Positions 14,590 to 23,618 of a stretch of 64,000 nt of DNA are shown here, in pieces. The stretch is from JAMZMI01 sp964353015 (GTDB lineage Bacteria; Bacteroidota; Bacteroidia; Cytophagales; Cyclobacteriaceae). Made by a program: the position numbers and the translations under genes. The DNA lies in the NCBI GenBank assembly GCA_964353015.1, contig CAYGUA010000010.1, forward strand, positions 1 to 64,000, in the 5' to 3' direction. The stretch's first letter is position 1. Each line of letters opens with the position of its first letter. The notes below the pieces were generated by a model that was not told where the DNA came from, searched no databases, and saw only the letters and a list, made by a program, of their open reading frames with translations.

Positions 14590-14645
14590 ACCATCCACTA
14601 AATTATCTGTGGGAGAATCAATTTAAAAACCCAAAATTTAAGAAA

Positions 14646-15962
14646 ATGTCACAAGAATTAAGATTTGAAACGCTTCAGCTACATGCTGGTCAAGAAATAG
14701 ATCCAACAACTGGATCACGTGCAGTTCCTATTTACCAAACCACTTCCTACGCTTTCAAAAACTCAGAGCACGGAGCTAATCTCTTTGGACTAAGAGAATT
14801 CGGAAATATCTACACGAGGATTATGAACCCGACAACAGATGTTTTCGAAAAGAGAATAGCTGCTCTCGAAGGAGGTGTAGCAGCAGTTGCTGTTGGTTCT
14901 GGTCAAGCCGCACAATTCATTGCTTTGAATAATATACTAGAAGCTGGAGATAATTTTGTATCTACCAAATTCCTTTATGGCGGATCATACAATCAATTTA
15001 AAGTTGCTTTCAAAAGGATTGGAATAGAAACAAGATTTGCTGATAGCGATAAGCCTGCCGATTTTGAAAAGCTGATTGATGATAAAACCAAGGCGATCTA
15101 TCTGGAAACAATCGGAAATCCTGAATTTAATATTCCTGATTTTGAAGCCGTAGCTGCAGTTGCTGAAAAACACAATATTCCATTGGTAGTGGATAACACT
15201 TTTGGTGCTGGAGGATTTCTTTTTCAGCCGTTGAAACATGGAGCCAATGTCGTGACTGCATCTGCTACAAAGTGGATTGGTGGTCATGGTACTTCAATCG
15301 GAGGAGTGATCATTGATGGAGGAAATTTCAATTGGGGGAATGGTAAATTTTCTCAATTCTCAGAACCATCAGAAGGTTATCATGGATTGGTATTTTGGGA
15401 TGTTTTCGGGGAAGGAAATCCGTTAGGCTTGCCAAACATTGCTTTTGCGATTCGTGCACGTGTGGAAGGTTTGAGAGATTTTGGCCCGGCTTTGAGTCCT
15501 TTCAACTCCTTTCAGCTTCTTCAGGGATTGGAAACACTTTCATTGAGAGTGCAAAGAACAGTTGATAATGCGCTTGCACTGGCTACTTGGTTTGAATCTC
15601 ATCCACTAGTCGAGAAGGTAAATTACCCAGGTCTGGAAAGTAGCAAATATCATAGTCTGGCAAAAAAATATCTGAAAAATGGATTTGGTGGCGTGCTCTC
15701 TGTGGTGCTAAAAGGCGACAAAGAAAAAGCTACTGGATTGGTGGATAACCTCAAGTTGGTAAGCCATTTGGCTAATGTCGGTGATGCCAAAACCCTGATC
15801 ATTCAACCATCAGCCACTACCCATCAGCAGCTTTCGGATGCTGAGCAGCTGGCTGCTGGAGTACTACCAAATATGCTGAGAATCTCAGTGGGAATTGAGC
15901 ACATTGAAGATATAAAACAAGATTTTATACAAGCATTTGAAAAAGTATATGCAAACAGCTGA
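14646..15962 (+). CDS. metY: O-acetylhomoserine sulfhydrylase MetY
   Basis: A 438-residue PLP enzyme of the Cys/Met metabolism family, with the length typical of O-acetylhomoserine aminocarboxypropyltransferases (430-440) rather than cystathionine synthases (about 390). Motifs: YTRIMNPTTDVFEKR (56-70), SGQAAQ (85-90), VVDNTFGAGG (181-190) and the Schiff-base lysine K209 in ASATKWIGGHGTS. It makes homocysteine directly from O-acetylhomoserine and sulfide. metX, which supplies O-acetylhomoserine, overlaps its 3' end. Expression is probably controlled by the SAM riboswitch and leader ORF upstream. Confidence 0.94.
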   Translation: MSQELRFETLQLHAGQEIDPTTGSRAVPIYQTTSYAFKNSEHGANLFGLREFGNIYTRIMNPTTDVFEKRIAALEGGVAAVAVGSGQAAQFIALNNILEAGDNFVSTKFLYGGSYNQFKVAFKRIGIETRFADSDKPADFEKLIDDKTKAIYLETIGNPEFNIPDFEAVAAVAEKHNIPLVVDNTFGAGGFLFQPLKHGANVVTASATKWIGGHGTSIGGVIIDGGNFNWGNGKFSQFSEPSEGYHGLVFWDVFGEGNPLGLPNIAFAIRARVEGLRDFGPALSPFNSFQLLQGLETLSLRVQRTVDNALALATWFESHPLVEKVNYPGLESSKYHSLAKKYLKNGFGGVLSVVLKGDKEKATGLVDNLKLVSHLANVGDAKTLIIQPSATTHQQLSDAEQLAAGVLPNMLRISVGIEHIEDIKQDFIQAFEKVYANS

Positions 15963-16965
15963 ATTGAAGCCTGAGCAATCAAAATCTGCAGATATTCCGG
16001 AATTGGCTGTGACCAAAGCAGGATATTTGAAAGTGGAGCAACCAATATTTCTGGAGTGCGGTGACGTGCTCCAGAATGTGAAAATTCGTTACACCACAGC
16101 GGGAAAACTGAATAAAACCAAGACGAATGTGGTGTGGGTTTTTCATGCACTCACTGCAAATAGCAATCCCGTGGAATGGTGGCCTGGTTTGGTAGGTGAT
16201 GGTCATATTATCAATCCGAAAGACCATTTTATCATTTGTGCCAATATGTTAGGGTCTTGCTATGGCACTACTGGACCGACGAATGCTCAATTTCCTTTGG
16301 TGACTATCAAAGACATGGTGAAGCTTCATCAGGTTTTGATCAAACATTTGGGCATCAAAAAAATCCATCTTGGTATTGGAGGCTCGATGGGTGGCCAACA
16401 ACTTTTGGAATGGGCTGTTCAGGAACCAGAATTGTTCGATTACATCGTGCCTTTGGCAACCAATGCTGTCCATTCGCCATGGGGTATTGCGTTCAATGAA
16501 GCGCAGCGAATGGCACTGGAGAACATTGATCCTTCAAAAGGATTGGAAGCTGCCAGAGCGATTGCGATGCTTTCCTACCGACATTACAATACTTATCAGA
16601 ATACCCAGGAAGATTTGGATCAGCGCTGGGACAATTTCAAAGCTTCATCCTATCAGAAATACCAAGGTGAAAAGTTGAGAAAACGATTTTCTGTAAACAG
16701 CTATTATACCTTGACGAAAGCCATGGACAGCCATCATTTAGGTAGAAACTTTGGCTCTGCTGAAGCAGCTCTCAAGAGGATTAAATCTAAAGCACTTGTC
16801 ATTGGGATTGACACGGATATCCTTTTCCCATGTCACGAGCAGGAGTACATTGCCCGACAAATAGAAGGAGGAAAATTTGTTGAAATTCATTCTGATTATG
16901 GTCACGATGGATTTTTGACCGAATCAGCTCAAATATCAGACTTGCTAAATGATTTTTTGAAATAA
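15949..16965 (+). CDS. metX: Homoserine O-acetyltransferase MetX
   Basis: An alpha/beta-hydrolase-fold acyltransferase of 338 residues. It carries ALTANS (67-72), the family signature ANMLGSCYGTTGP (98-110), the nucleophile S146 in GGSMGGQQ, a late aspartate in IDTDILFP, and the catalytic histidine in GHDGFLTE. It acetylates homoserine with acetyl-CoA, the first committed step of methionine synthesis, feeding MetY. The ATG at 15949 is chosen over a TTG four codons earlier; it overlaps the metY stop by 14 nt, implying coupled translation. No homoserine dehydrogenase gene follows. Confidence 0.93.
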   Translation: MQTAELKPEQSKSADIPELAVTKAGYLKVEQPIFLECGDVLQNVKIRYTTAGKLNKTKTNVVWVFHALTANSNPVEWWPGLVGDGHIINPKDHFIICANMLGSCYGTTGPTNAQFPLVTIKDMVKLHQVLIKHLGIKKIHLGIGGSMGGQQLLEWAVQEPELFDYIVPLATNAVHSPWGIAFNEAQRMALENIDPSKGLEAARAIAMLSYRHYNTYQNTQEDLDQRWDNFKASSYQKYQGEKLRKRFSVNSYYTLTKAMDSHHLGRNFGSAEAALKRIKSKALVIGIDTDILFPCHEQEYIARQIEGGKFVEIHSDYGHDGFLTESAQISDLLNDFLK

Positions 16966-16969
16966 AAAT

Positions 16970-18844
16970 TTACCCTGTCGGTTCAGCTGATAAATCGACA
17001 GGGATTTTCACCAAAATATTGGTGCCTTTGCCTGGGTAAGAGGCAATTTCAAATATTCCATCGAAGGCATTGGCCCTACTTTTCATGGTCTCCAGTCCGA
17101 GACCTTTTTTATTATCTGATGTGAAGTCAAATCCCACTCCATCATCATCAATTGTCAGCACTATTTCATTTTCATAACCAATCAACTGAATGTCGATTTC
17201 AGTTGCTTTTGCGTGTTTTTCAATGTTGTGAAGTGCCTCCTGGACCAACCGAAAAAGATGCAAAGACAAGTCCCCACCTATAATCGGGAAATCATAAACA
17301 TCCAAATTCACAACTACCCCGGTGTTTTTTTGAAATTTATCACAATACAAAGCGATTGATTTGGCAAGCCCAATCACATTTAAACTATGAGGAATCAATC
17401 TATGTGAGAGCTCTCTTACATCATCACATAACAGATCAATATCCTTTTTTAATTCCTCAGATTCCGAACTGCCCGATTCTATTTTTCTTTTCAATAAGGA
17501 AAGATTGCTACCAATATTGTCGTGCAACTCGGCAGAGAGCATCTTGCGCTCATTTTCCCCACCTCTTACAAACGCGCGCATCAATTCTTTTTGCTGAATC
17601 GATACTTTAAATGTCAGTTCATTTTTATTGTCATTCAGCTCCTTGATTCTATAGATCATGGCAAAGGATAAAATCAATATTTCTAAAATTGAGCCAACCA
17701 TGATTGGATTTATAGGAAATAATGTTTCTGGAATGACACCATATTCAATCAATATATACAGGAGGGCTCCAAGAATAATTGAAGTGAATGCCAGTGTAAA
17801 TAGAAATGCGTTTTTGCGCTGATTCTTCCATGTCATAATTAATGCATAAATGACAGAGCAGATAAAGCCAATGAGAATCAGGTACAAAACGTTTAGAAGT
17901 GGAATGGTATAGTAGTAATATTGATCATCTATCTGCTTGATTATGAGCCAGGCAAACAACATCACAAAAAGTGTGAAGATTGTTATGAGATGCCCTTTGT
18001 ACATCATGGGGAGATAAGTTTTGATATTTAGTATTCGACCAAAAAAATCTATTGCACTTGAGCCCAGCAGAACAGCAAGTACTACTCTTGAAGAGGAGTT
18101 GATTTTCGGAATGTTTGGATAGAAAAATTCAAACGAATAACCAAGTTGAGTGAAGATGTATAGTGAAATGAGTGATACGTAAATGGAATAGGAAATGAAA
18201 AGTTTATCAGGCAACCCTATCCCAACAAAAAAGCTCACAATGGCAATGAAAATAAGGATACCGAAATAGATTCCAAATGACAGATTGGATTTACTTTCAT
18301 TGTTTTGAAAAGATCTTAACCTCCACAAATTGAGTGGGAAACTAACTGAAGCAAATCGTTTATCGACCTTAAGCAAATAGGCTGTTTCGGCTTGATCAGA
18401 AAGCTGGAATACAAATCTTCTGTTGATAATTGGCCGTGAAAAAAAGGGCAGATGATCACCGGTCTTACTGATCGAAGTAACAGAATTGTTGGAAATTTCG
18501 AATAGCTGGGTGTTATCAATGTGAGGATTATTCAGCTCAAGAATCAGCTTCTGTTTATAAGGATTCTTTATGAGGAAATAAACCCAAAAATATTTTTCAG
18601 AAAAGCCTTCAGAGGTTTTATTTGATTCAAAATCGACTTGGCCTTGAAGCATTCTTTGATAAGCCTCTACGCCGCTAAAATTTTCAATACTAGAAAAAAC
18701 GACTGCATCCTTATTGATGCTGAACATAGAATGATCCTTTTCAATATGTATTTCACCTCTATCTGCAGAGGCATACACAAGGTTTAAACCCGTAACAAGG
18801 AGAATATAATATATAAGCTTAGATGAGATTGTTGCGATGGGCAT
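16970..18844 (-). CDS. 7TM-DISM sensor histidine kinase
   Basis: A 624-residue membrane kinase. A signal or anchor segment (1-25) and a periplasmic 7TMR-DISM extracellular domain (about 30-180) precede seven transmembrane helices (about 185-400). A HisKA_3 region with phospho-acceptor H441 (SAELHDNIG) and a HATPase domain (HNIEKHA about 539, DDDGVGF about 568, GLGLETM about 581) follow. The order is that of NarX/LytS-like kinases that signal to NarL-type regulators. It overlaps the upstream response-regulator gene by 26 nt, so the two form a pair. DISM domains often bind carbohydrates; the signal is unknown. Confidence 0.88.
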   Translation of the reverse strand: MPIATISSKLIYYILLVTGLNLVYASADRGEIHIEKDHSMFSINKDAVVFSSIENFSGVEAYQRMLQGQVDFESNKTSEGFSEKYFWVYFLIKNPYKQKLILELNNPHIDNTQLFEISNNSVTSISKTGDHLPFFSRPIINRRFVFQLSDQAETAYLLKVDKRFASVSFPLNLWRLRSFQNNESKSNLSFGIYFGILIFIAIVSFFVGIGLPDKLFISYSIYVSLISLYIFTQLGYSFEFFYPNIPKINSSSRVVLAVLLGSSAIDFFGRILNIKTYLPMMYKGHLITIFTLFVMLFAWLIIKQIDDQYYYYTIPLLNVLYLILIGFICSVIYALIMTWKNQRKNAFLFTLAFTSIILGALLYILIEYGVIPETLFPINPIMVGSILEILILSFAMIYRIKELNDNKNELTFKVSIQQKELMRAFVRGGENERKMLSAELHDNIGSNLSLLKRKIESGSSESEELKKDIDLLCDDVRELSHRLIPHSLNVIGLAKSIALYCDKFQKNTGVVVNLDVYDFPIIGGDLSLHLFRLVQEALHNIEKHAKATEIDIQLIGYENEIVLTIDDDGVGFDFTSDNKKGLGLETMKSRANAFDGIFEIASYPGKGTNILVKIPVDLSAEPTG

Positions 18845-19442
18845 AACTCACCAATTCAGAAACCTTGTTGAAGGATAGTTTTTTAAGCATATTTTTTCGG
18901 TGCGTGTCAACCGTAGCTGGGCTGATGTTCAATACCGTGGCAATGTCTTTGGAGGAAAGTCCTTCTACAAGCAATGCTAAAATTTCCTTTTCTCGTTTTG
19001 TAAGTTTTACTACTGATGGAAACTCATCTTCCACCAGATCATCCATGACATCAGGGCGAATGGAATTGGTCAAATAAAAATCATTGTAAGTCAAACTATT
19101 TATTTGAGAAATGAGCTCTTCCTGATCACTGTTCTTCAGGAAATAGCCATTGCCACCTAATTTTTTTACTTCGCTGATGAGATAGTCATCGCTATACATG
19201 GTGACTACAACCACTACAATCTGCTCTTGATATTCCTTGATTTCCTTAAGTACCTCCAAACCATTCTTTTTGGGGAGGTTCAGATCCAATACGATCAAAT
19301 CTGGCTGTAGGGAAATCGTTTTGTAAAGTACATCATTACCATTCAGCACTTGTCCCACTACTTCAAATCCTCTGTTTTCAAGTAGGGTCGCAAAGCCAGA
19401 ACCAAAAAGCGAATGGTCATCCGCAATCAGAATTTTAATCAT
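18819..19442 (-). CDS. NarL/FixJ-type response regulator
   Basis: A 207-residue two-domain regulator: a receiver domain (1-120) with D8/D9, phospho-acceptor D53 in VLDLNLPKKNG, a conserved threonine in VVTMYSDD and the lysine of GYFLKNSD, then a LuxR-type helix-turn-helix (about 143-200, LTKREKEILALLVEGLSSKDIA). It is the first gene of the pair with the 7TM histidine kinase and should bind DNA when phosphorylated. Targets are unknown; the divergent sugar-dehydrogenase gene 205 bp away is a possible target by position only. Confidence 0.92.
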   Translation of the reverse strand: MIKILIADDHSLFGSGFATLLENRGFEVVGQVLNGNDVLYKTISLQPDLIVLDLNLPKKNGLEVLKEIKEYQEQIVVVVVTMYSDDYLISEVKKLGGNGYFLKNSDQEELISQINSLTYNDFYLTNSIRPDVMDDLVEDEFPSVVKLTKREKEILALLVEGLSSKDIATVLNISPATVDTHRKNMLKKLSFNKVSELVSYAHRNNLI

Positions 19443-19647
19443 TTAATCTATATAAAACCGGTCGAACTCTAAACTAACAATTAATCATCAATTCATTGAA
19501 CTGATTTTGTTTAAACCACCTGAGTTTTTGTTTGTTTGGACAAAAGTCAATGCTGCATGCTCAGAAGTATTGGGATTTTATTGATGTTGAGCGATTCTAA
19601 ATAAATTGTCAATAATATTTTATCATTACATCTTATCTTCCCATGCT

Positions 19648-21045
19648 ATGAATTACAAACTAAGACTTCTTACTATTTGTCTTGGAGTAATTTTCACCAA
19701 ATGTGAAAAGAAGCCAAATTACGAACGTGCTGAAGAGATTTTCAAAACGACATGTTCAAGTTGTCATGGAGAACAAATGCAAGCCTTTGTTGACAGAAAA
19801 TGGAAGTTTGGCAAGTCGGAAGATGAAATTTATAATACCATAAAAAATGGTGTGGACTCTTTGGGCATGCCGACATTTGGTGCTACATACACTGAGGAGG
19901 AAATAAGAGAACTGGCTCAATATATAACTGATGGAATCAAAAATGTAGACCAATATAAATTTGAAGATGTTGCTCTAACATCAGATACATTCCGGACAAA
20001 AGCTTTTTCATTTCATCTCGACACGATCCTTTCCGGCAGTGATAGCTATTGGGGAATGGCTTTTTTACCCTCCGGAGCTATGATTACTACGTCAAAGTCT
20101 GGTCAGATGTACATAGTAGATAATGATGGCATGGTTGATAGTATTGTCAATGTGCCATCAGTATTATATCAAGGACAAGGTGGCTTGATGGACATAGAAC
20201 TACATCCCAATTTTGATAACAATCAATTGCTTTACATTTCGTATTCAGGATTTAAAGAGGAAGATGGCACAACACTTTCGACAACCGTTGTGGATCGTGC
20301 GATGCTTGATGGAAATGAACTGAAAGATATTACAAGAATATTCGAGGCGCTTCCATATTCTACCAAAAGACACCATTATGGCAGTCGTTTGGAATTTGAT
20401 AAAACGGGATATTTATTTCTGTCAGTAGGTGATCGGGGCAATCGCGATGGTAATCCACAATCAATTCAAAGCAGCTGCGGGAAAATTCATAGAATAAATG
20501 ATGATGGCAGTATTCCTTCCGACAATCCATTTGTAGATCTGGATAGTGCGATTACTTCCATCTATTCCTACGGTCATAGAAACCCTCAAGGCGTAGCGAT
20601 GCATCCACAAACTGGTGAAATCTGGACACATGAACATGGACCAAGAGGCGGGGATGAAATCAACATAATCAAACCAGGATTAAACTATGGTTGGCCGGTA
20701 ATTTCTTACGGACTCAATTATGATGGTACTATTTTCACAAGTTTATTGAAAAAAGAAGGGATGCAAGATCCGGTGCTTTATTGGGTTCCTTCTATTGCGC
20801 CTTGTGGAATGACCTTTGTGAAAAGTGATAAATACCCAGGTTGGGAAAATCAACTTTTGGTTGGTTCACTCAGATTTAAATACTTGGACTTGTGTATGCT
20901 TGATGGCGATAAGGTGGTCAGCGAAGAGCGCCTGATGGAAAATATTGGCAGAGTTAGAAATGTGGAGGTGAGCCCGGATGGATACATTTATATAGCAGTT
21001 GAAAGACCAGGGGCGATTTACAAATTGGTGCCAATTGGTGAATAA
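19648..21045 (+). CDS. Cytochrome c / PQQ-type sugar dehydrogenase fusion
   Basis: A 465-residue exported protein. After a hydrophobic N-terminus (1-18) there is a monohaem cytochrome c domain (about 25-105) with CSSCH (36-40) and a methionine ligand in LGMPTFG. A six-bladed beta-propeller of the glucose/sorbosone dehydrogenase family follows (about 120-465), with YGHRNPQG and HEHGPRGGDEIN motifs typical of soluble PQQ-dependent glucose dehydrogenases. It should oxidise an aldose or related compound and pass electrons to its own haem. A possible lipid-anchor cysteine (C19) has lysine at -1, so the lipobox is poor. The start ATG at 19648 is preferred to a TTG 14 codons upstream. Confidence 0.82.
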   Translation: MNYKLRLLTICLGVIFTKCEKKPNYERAEEIFKTTCSSCHGEQMQAFVDRKWKFGKSEDEIYNTIKNGVDSLGMPTFGATYTEEEIRELAQYITDGIKNVDQYKFEDVALTSDTFRTKAFSFHLDTILSGSDSYWGMAFLPSGAMITTSKSGQMYIVDNDGMVDSIVNVPSVLYQGQGGLMDIELHPNFDNNQLLYISYSGFKEEDGTTLSTTVVDRAMLDGNELKDITRIFEALPYSTKRHHYGSRLEFDKTGYLFLSVGDRGNRDGNPQSIQSSCGKIHRINDDGSIPSDNPFVDLDSAITSIYSYGHRNPQGVAMHPQTGEIWTHEHGPRGGDEINIIKPGLNYGWPVISYGLNYDGTIFTSLLKKEGMQDPVLYWVPSIAPCGMTFVKSDKYPGWENQLLVGSLRFKYLDLCMLDGDKVVSEERLMENIGRVRNVEVSPDGYIYIAVERPGAIYKLVPIGE

Positions 21046-21217
21046 TTAAAGGTGTTTTGATTGATTCAGAGGGTTGTGAAATGAATTGAAACATGCTTCG
21101 GTTTTCGATTCATTTGAGAGCAGCCAAATCAAGTCGTCTATCTCAATTGCGTTTGACGTAATTATTTAATAGCGTTTGATACAATAATCAATATAGTTAG
21201 CAGTTTCTTTGTGGAAG

Positions 21218-21240
21218 TTCCAACCATTTATAAGTTGGAA
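21218..21240. repeat. Short inverted repeat upstream of the TonB receptor
   Basis: TTCCAAC (21218-21224) and GTTGGAA (21234-21240) are perfect 7-bp arms with a 9-nt spacer, ending 28 nt before the TTG start of the receptor gene. It could be an operator or a 5' UTR hairpin. The same 220-bp gap contains a direct repeat GCGTTTGA at 21149 and 21172. Confidence 0.4.
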
Positions 21241-21268
21241 TAGTCAATAGCCCATAATTCAAATCCAA

Positions 21269-23614
21269 TTGAAGAAACTCACCTACCTACTCTTTTTTGT
21301 CTGTTTTTATGCCAATGCTCAGACCTACACCATCAGTGGTTATATCCGTGATGCTGAGACTGGTGAAAATCTGATTGGCGCAACAATTCAGGATCAGGTT
21401 TCACTTAAAGGCACGATTACCAATACATTCGGTTTTTATTCATTGACTTTGCCGAAAGGCACGCTTAAACTCCGAATTACTTATGTCGGATATGAGCCCA
21501 TTTCAACGGATATTGATTTGGTGGAAAATATCCAACTTAATCACTTGCTGAAACTTGGCTCCACTCTGGATGAAGTGGTAATCACGGCAGAAGAAAACAT
21601 TGAATTGCAACCGCAGATGAGCACCATCGATGTGCCTATAGAGCAAATCAAAGCCTTGCCAGTATTGATGGGAGAATCTGATATTCTGAAAACTTTGCAG
21701 CTTTTACCGGGTATTCAAGGTGGAACGGAAGGTTCCAGTGGGATTTATGTACGTGGAGGAGGAGCGGATCAAAACCTGATTTTACTGGATGGTGTGCCCA
21801 TTTATAATGTATCTCACCTCTTTGGATTTTTCTCTGTTTTCAATCCTGATGCGATCAATCGTGTCAATGTGATGAAAGGCGGTTTCCCTGCAAGATATGG
21901 CGGACGACTTTCATCTGTTATTGATATTTCCATGAAAGAAGGAAACAATCAAGAGTTTGCCGGTGAAGGTTCGATTGGGCTGATATCTTCCAAGTTGACT
22001 CTTGAAGGACCTATCGGAAAGGAGAAAAAAACTTCATTTATTGTTTCTGGACGAAGGACTTACATTGATTTACTCACGAGACCAATCATACGCGCATCGA
22101 GCGGTGGAAATAGTTCTGGAGGCTATTATTTCTATGATTTCAATGCCAAAATCAATCACAAAATCTCAGATAAAGATCGGATTTACTTGAGTTTCTATAA
22201 CGGATTAGACAGGGCTTTTGCTAAAGACAATTACTCCTACACCGAATTTGATTCTAATACTAAAGTTGAGGAAAAAAGTGAATTTGGCCTTACTTGGGGC
22301 AATACCATTACAGCGCTCAGATGGAATCATATTTTCACTCCAAAGCTTTTTGCCAATGTAAGTGGCACTTACAGCAAGTATAAATTCCGAATTTTCGGAG
22401 GATATGAATCCACGTATACTGACAGTGGGCAAAAGAGCAAAGAAAAAGAGCTGGTCGAGTATTTTTCGGGCATTGATGACTTCTCTGCAAAAATTGATTT
22501 TGATTATTTACCTACTCCAAAGCACAGTATCAAATTCGGTACATCGATAACTCATCATGTCTTCAATCCGGGAATTCTTGGTTTCGATACAAATCTGGAA
22601 GGTCAAAATGATACAACTGTTGGAGCCAACAGAACAGTGGCTTTGGAGTTTTTGGCTTATGCCGAAGATGATATCACATTGACAAACAAACTCCGAATGA
22701 ACGCAGGCCTACATTATTCAGGGTTTGTCGTGAATGGCAGGTATTATAACTCTCTGCAACCGCGAATATCCGCGAGGTACTTAGTTGATAAAAATTTATC
22801 AATTAAGGCATCATATGCAAACATGACCCAATACATTCATTTGCTTACCAACGGAGGATTGGGTTTGCCGACGGATTTGTGGGTGCCGGCTACCAAGCGC
22901 GTTTCACCACAGCGATCATGGCAGGCTGCCTTAGGTGCGGCTCGCACTTTTAATGGTTATGAGGTCAGCATAGAAACATATTATAAAGAGATGAACGGAC
23001 TCATAGAATATCAGGAAGGGGCATCTTATTTCAACTTAGGCTCTGACTGGCAGGATAAAGTAACCAAGGGTCGTGGCACAAGTTATGGTGCAGAATTTCT
23101 AGTGCAGAAGAAAACAGGTCAATTATCCGGATGGGTGGGGTATACATTGTCCTGGACCAATAGGCAATTTGACGATATCAATTTTGGGAAATGGTTCCCC
23201 TATAAATATGATCGAAGACATGATATAAGCATAGTTTCCGTATATGATGTGAGCAAGCGATTTTCAATATCTGGAACCTGGGTTTTTGGAACTGGTAATG
23301 CGGTCACCATTCCTGAATCTACTTATCAGCCCATAAGCGGATCTTTCCAAAATTATTATGGTGGTGAAATAGAATACTACGGCAGCCGCAATAGTTACCG
23401 AATGCGAAGCTATCACAGGATGGATCTTGGTCTCACCTGGTACAAAGACAAAAAATGGGGTGAAAGCTCATGGTCTTTGGGGGTATATAACCTTTATAAC
23501 AGGAGAAATCCATTTTTTATGGACATATCCAGTGATTCTCAAGGGAACCAAAAGTTTGTTCAGTATAGCTTATTCCCGGCAATTCCTTATGTGAAATACG
23601 GTTTCAAATTTTAA
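21269..23614 (+). CDS. TonB-dependent receptor with carboxypeptidase-like N-terminal domain
   Basis: A 781-residue outer-membrane receptor. Signal peptide (1-18, ending ANAQ), a CarboxypepD_reg-like beta-sandwich (about 20-105: ISGYIRDAETGENLIGATI), a plug domain (about 115-230: GIYVRGGGADQNLILLDGVPIYN), then a 22-strand-type barrel to the C-terminal phenylalanine (KYGFKF). It imports a ligand using TonB energy. The start is TTG at 21269; no suitable ATG precedes the signal peptide. The DUF4249 lipoprotein gene follows after 4 nt, a common partner arrangement in Bacteroidota. The ligand is unknown. Confidence 0.9.
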   Translation: MKKLTYLLFFVCFYANAQTYTISGYIRDAETGENLIGATIQDQVSLKGTITNTFGFYSLTLPKGTLKLRITYVGYEPISTDIDLVENIQLNHLLKLGSTLDEVVITAEENIELQPQMSTIDVPIEQIKALPVLMGESDILKTLQLLPGIQGGTEGSSGIYVRGGGADQNLILLDGVPIYNVSHLFGFFSVFNPDAINRVNVMKGGFPARYGGRLSSVIDISMKEGNNQEFAGEGSIGLISSKLTLEGPIGKEKKTSFIVSGRRTYIDLLTRPIIRASSGGNSSGGYYFYDFNAKINHKISDKDRIYLSFYNGLDRAFAKDNYSYTEFDSNTKVEEKSEFGLTWGNTITALRWNHIFTPKLFANVSGTYSKYKFRIFGGYESTYTDSGQKSKEKELVEYFSGIDDFSAKIDFDYLPTPKHSIKFGTSITHHVFNPGILGFDTNLEGQNDTTVGANRTVALEFLAYAEDDITLTNKLRMNAGLHYSGFVVNGRYYNSLQPRISARYLVDKNLSIKASYANMTQYIHLLTNGGLGLPTDLWVPATKRVSPQRSWQAALGAARTFNGYEVSIETYYKEMNGLIEYQEGASYFNLGSDWQDKVTKGRGTSYGAEFLVQKKTGQLSGWVGYTLSWTNRQFDDINFGKWFPYKYDRRHDISIVSVYDVSKRFSISGTWVFGTGNAVTIPESTYQPISGSFQNYYGGEIEYYGSRNSYRMRSYHRMDLGLTWYKDKKWGESSWSLGVYNLYNRRNPFFMDISSDSQGNQKFVQYSLFPAIPYVKYGFKF

Positions 23615-23618
23615 TAGT

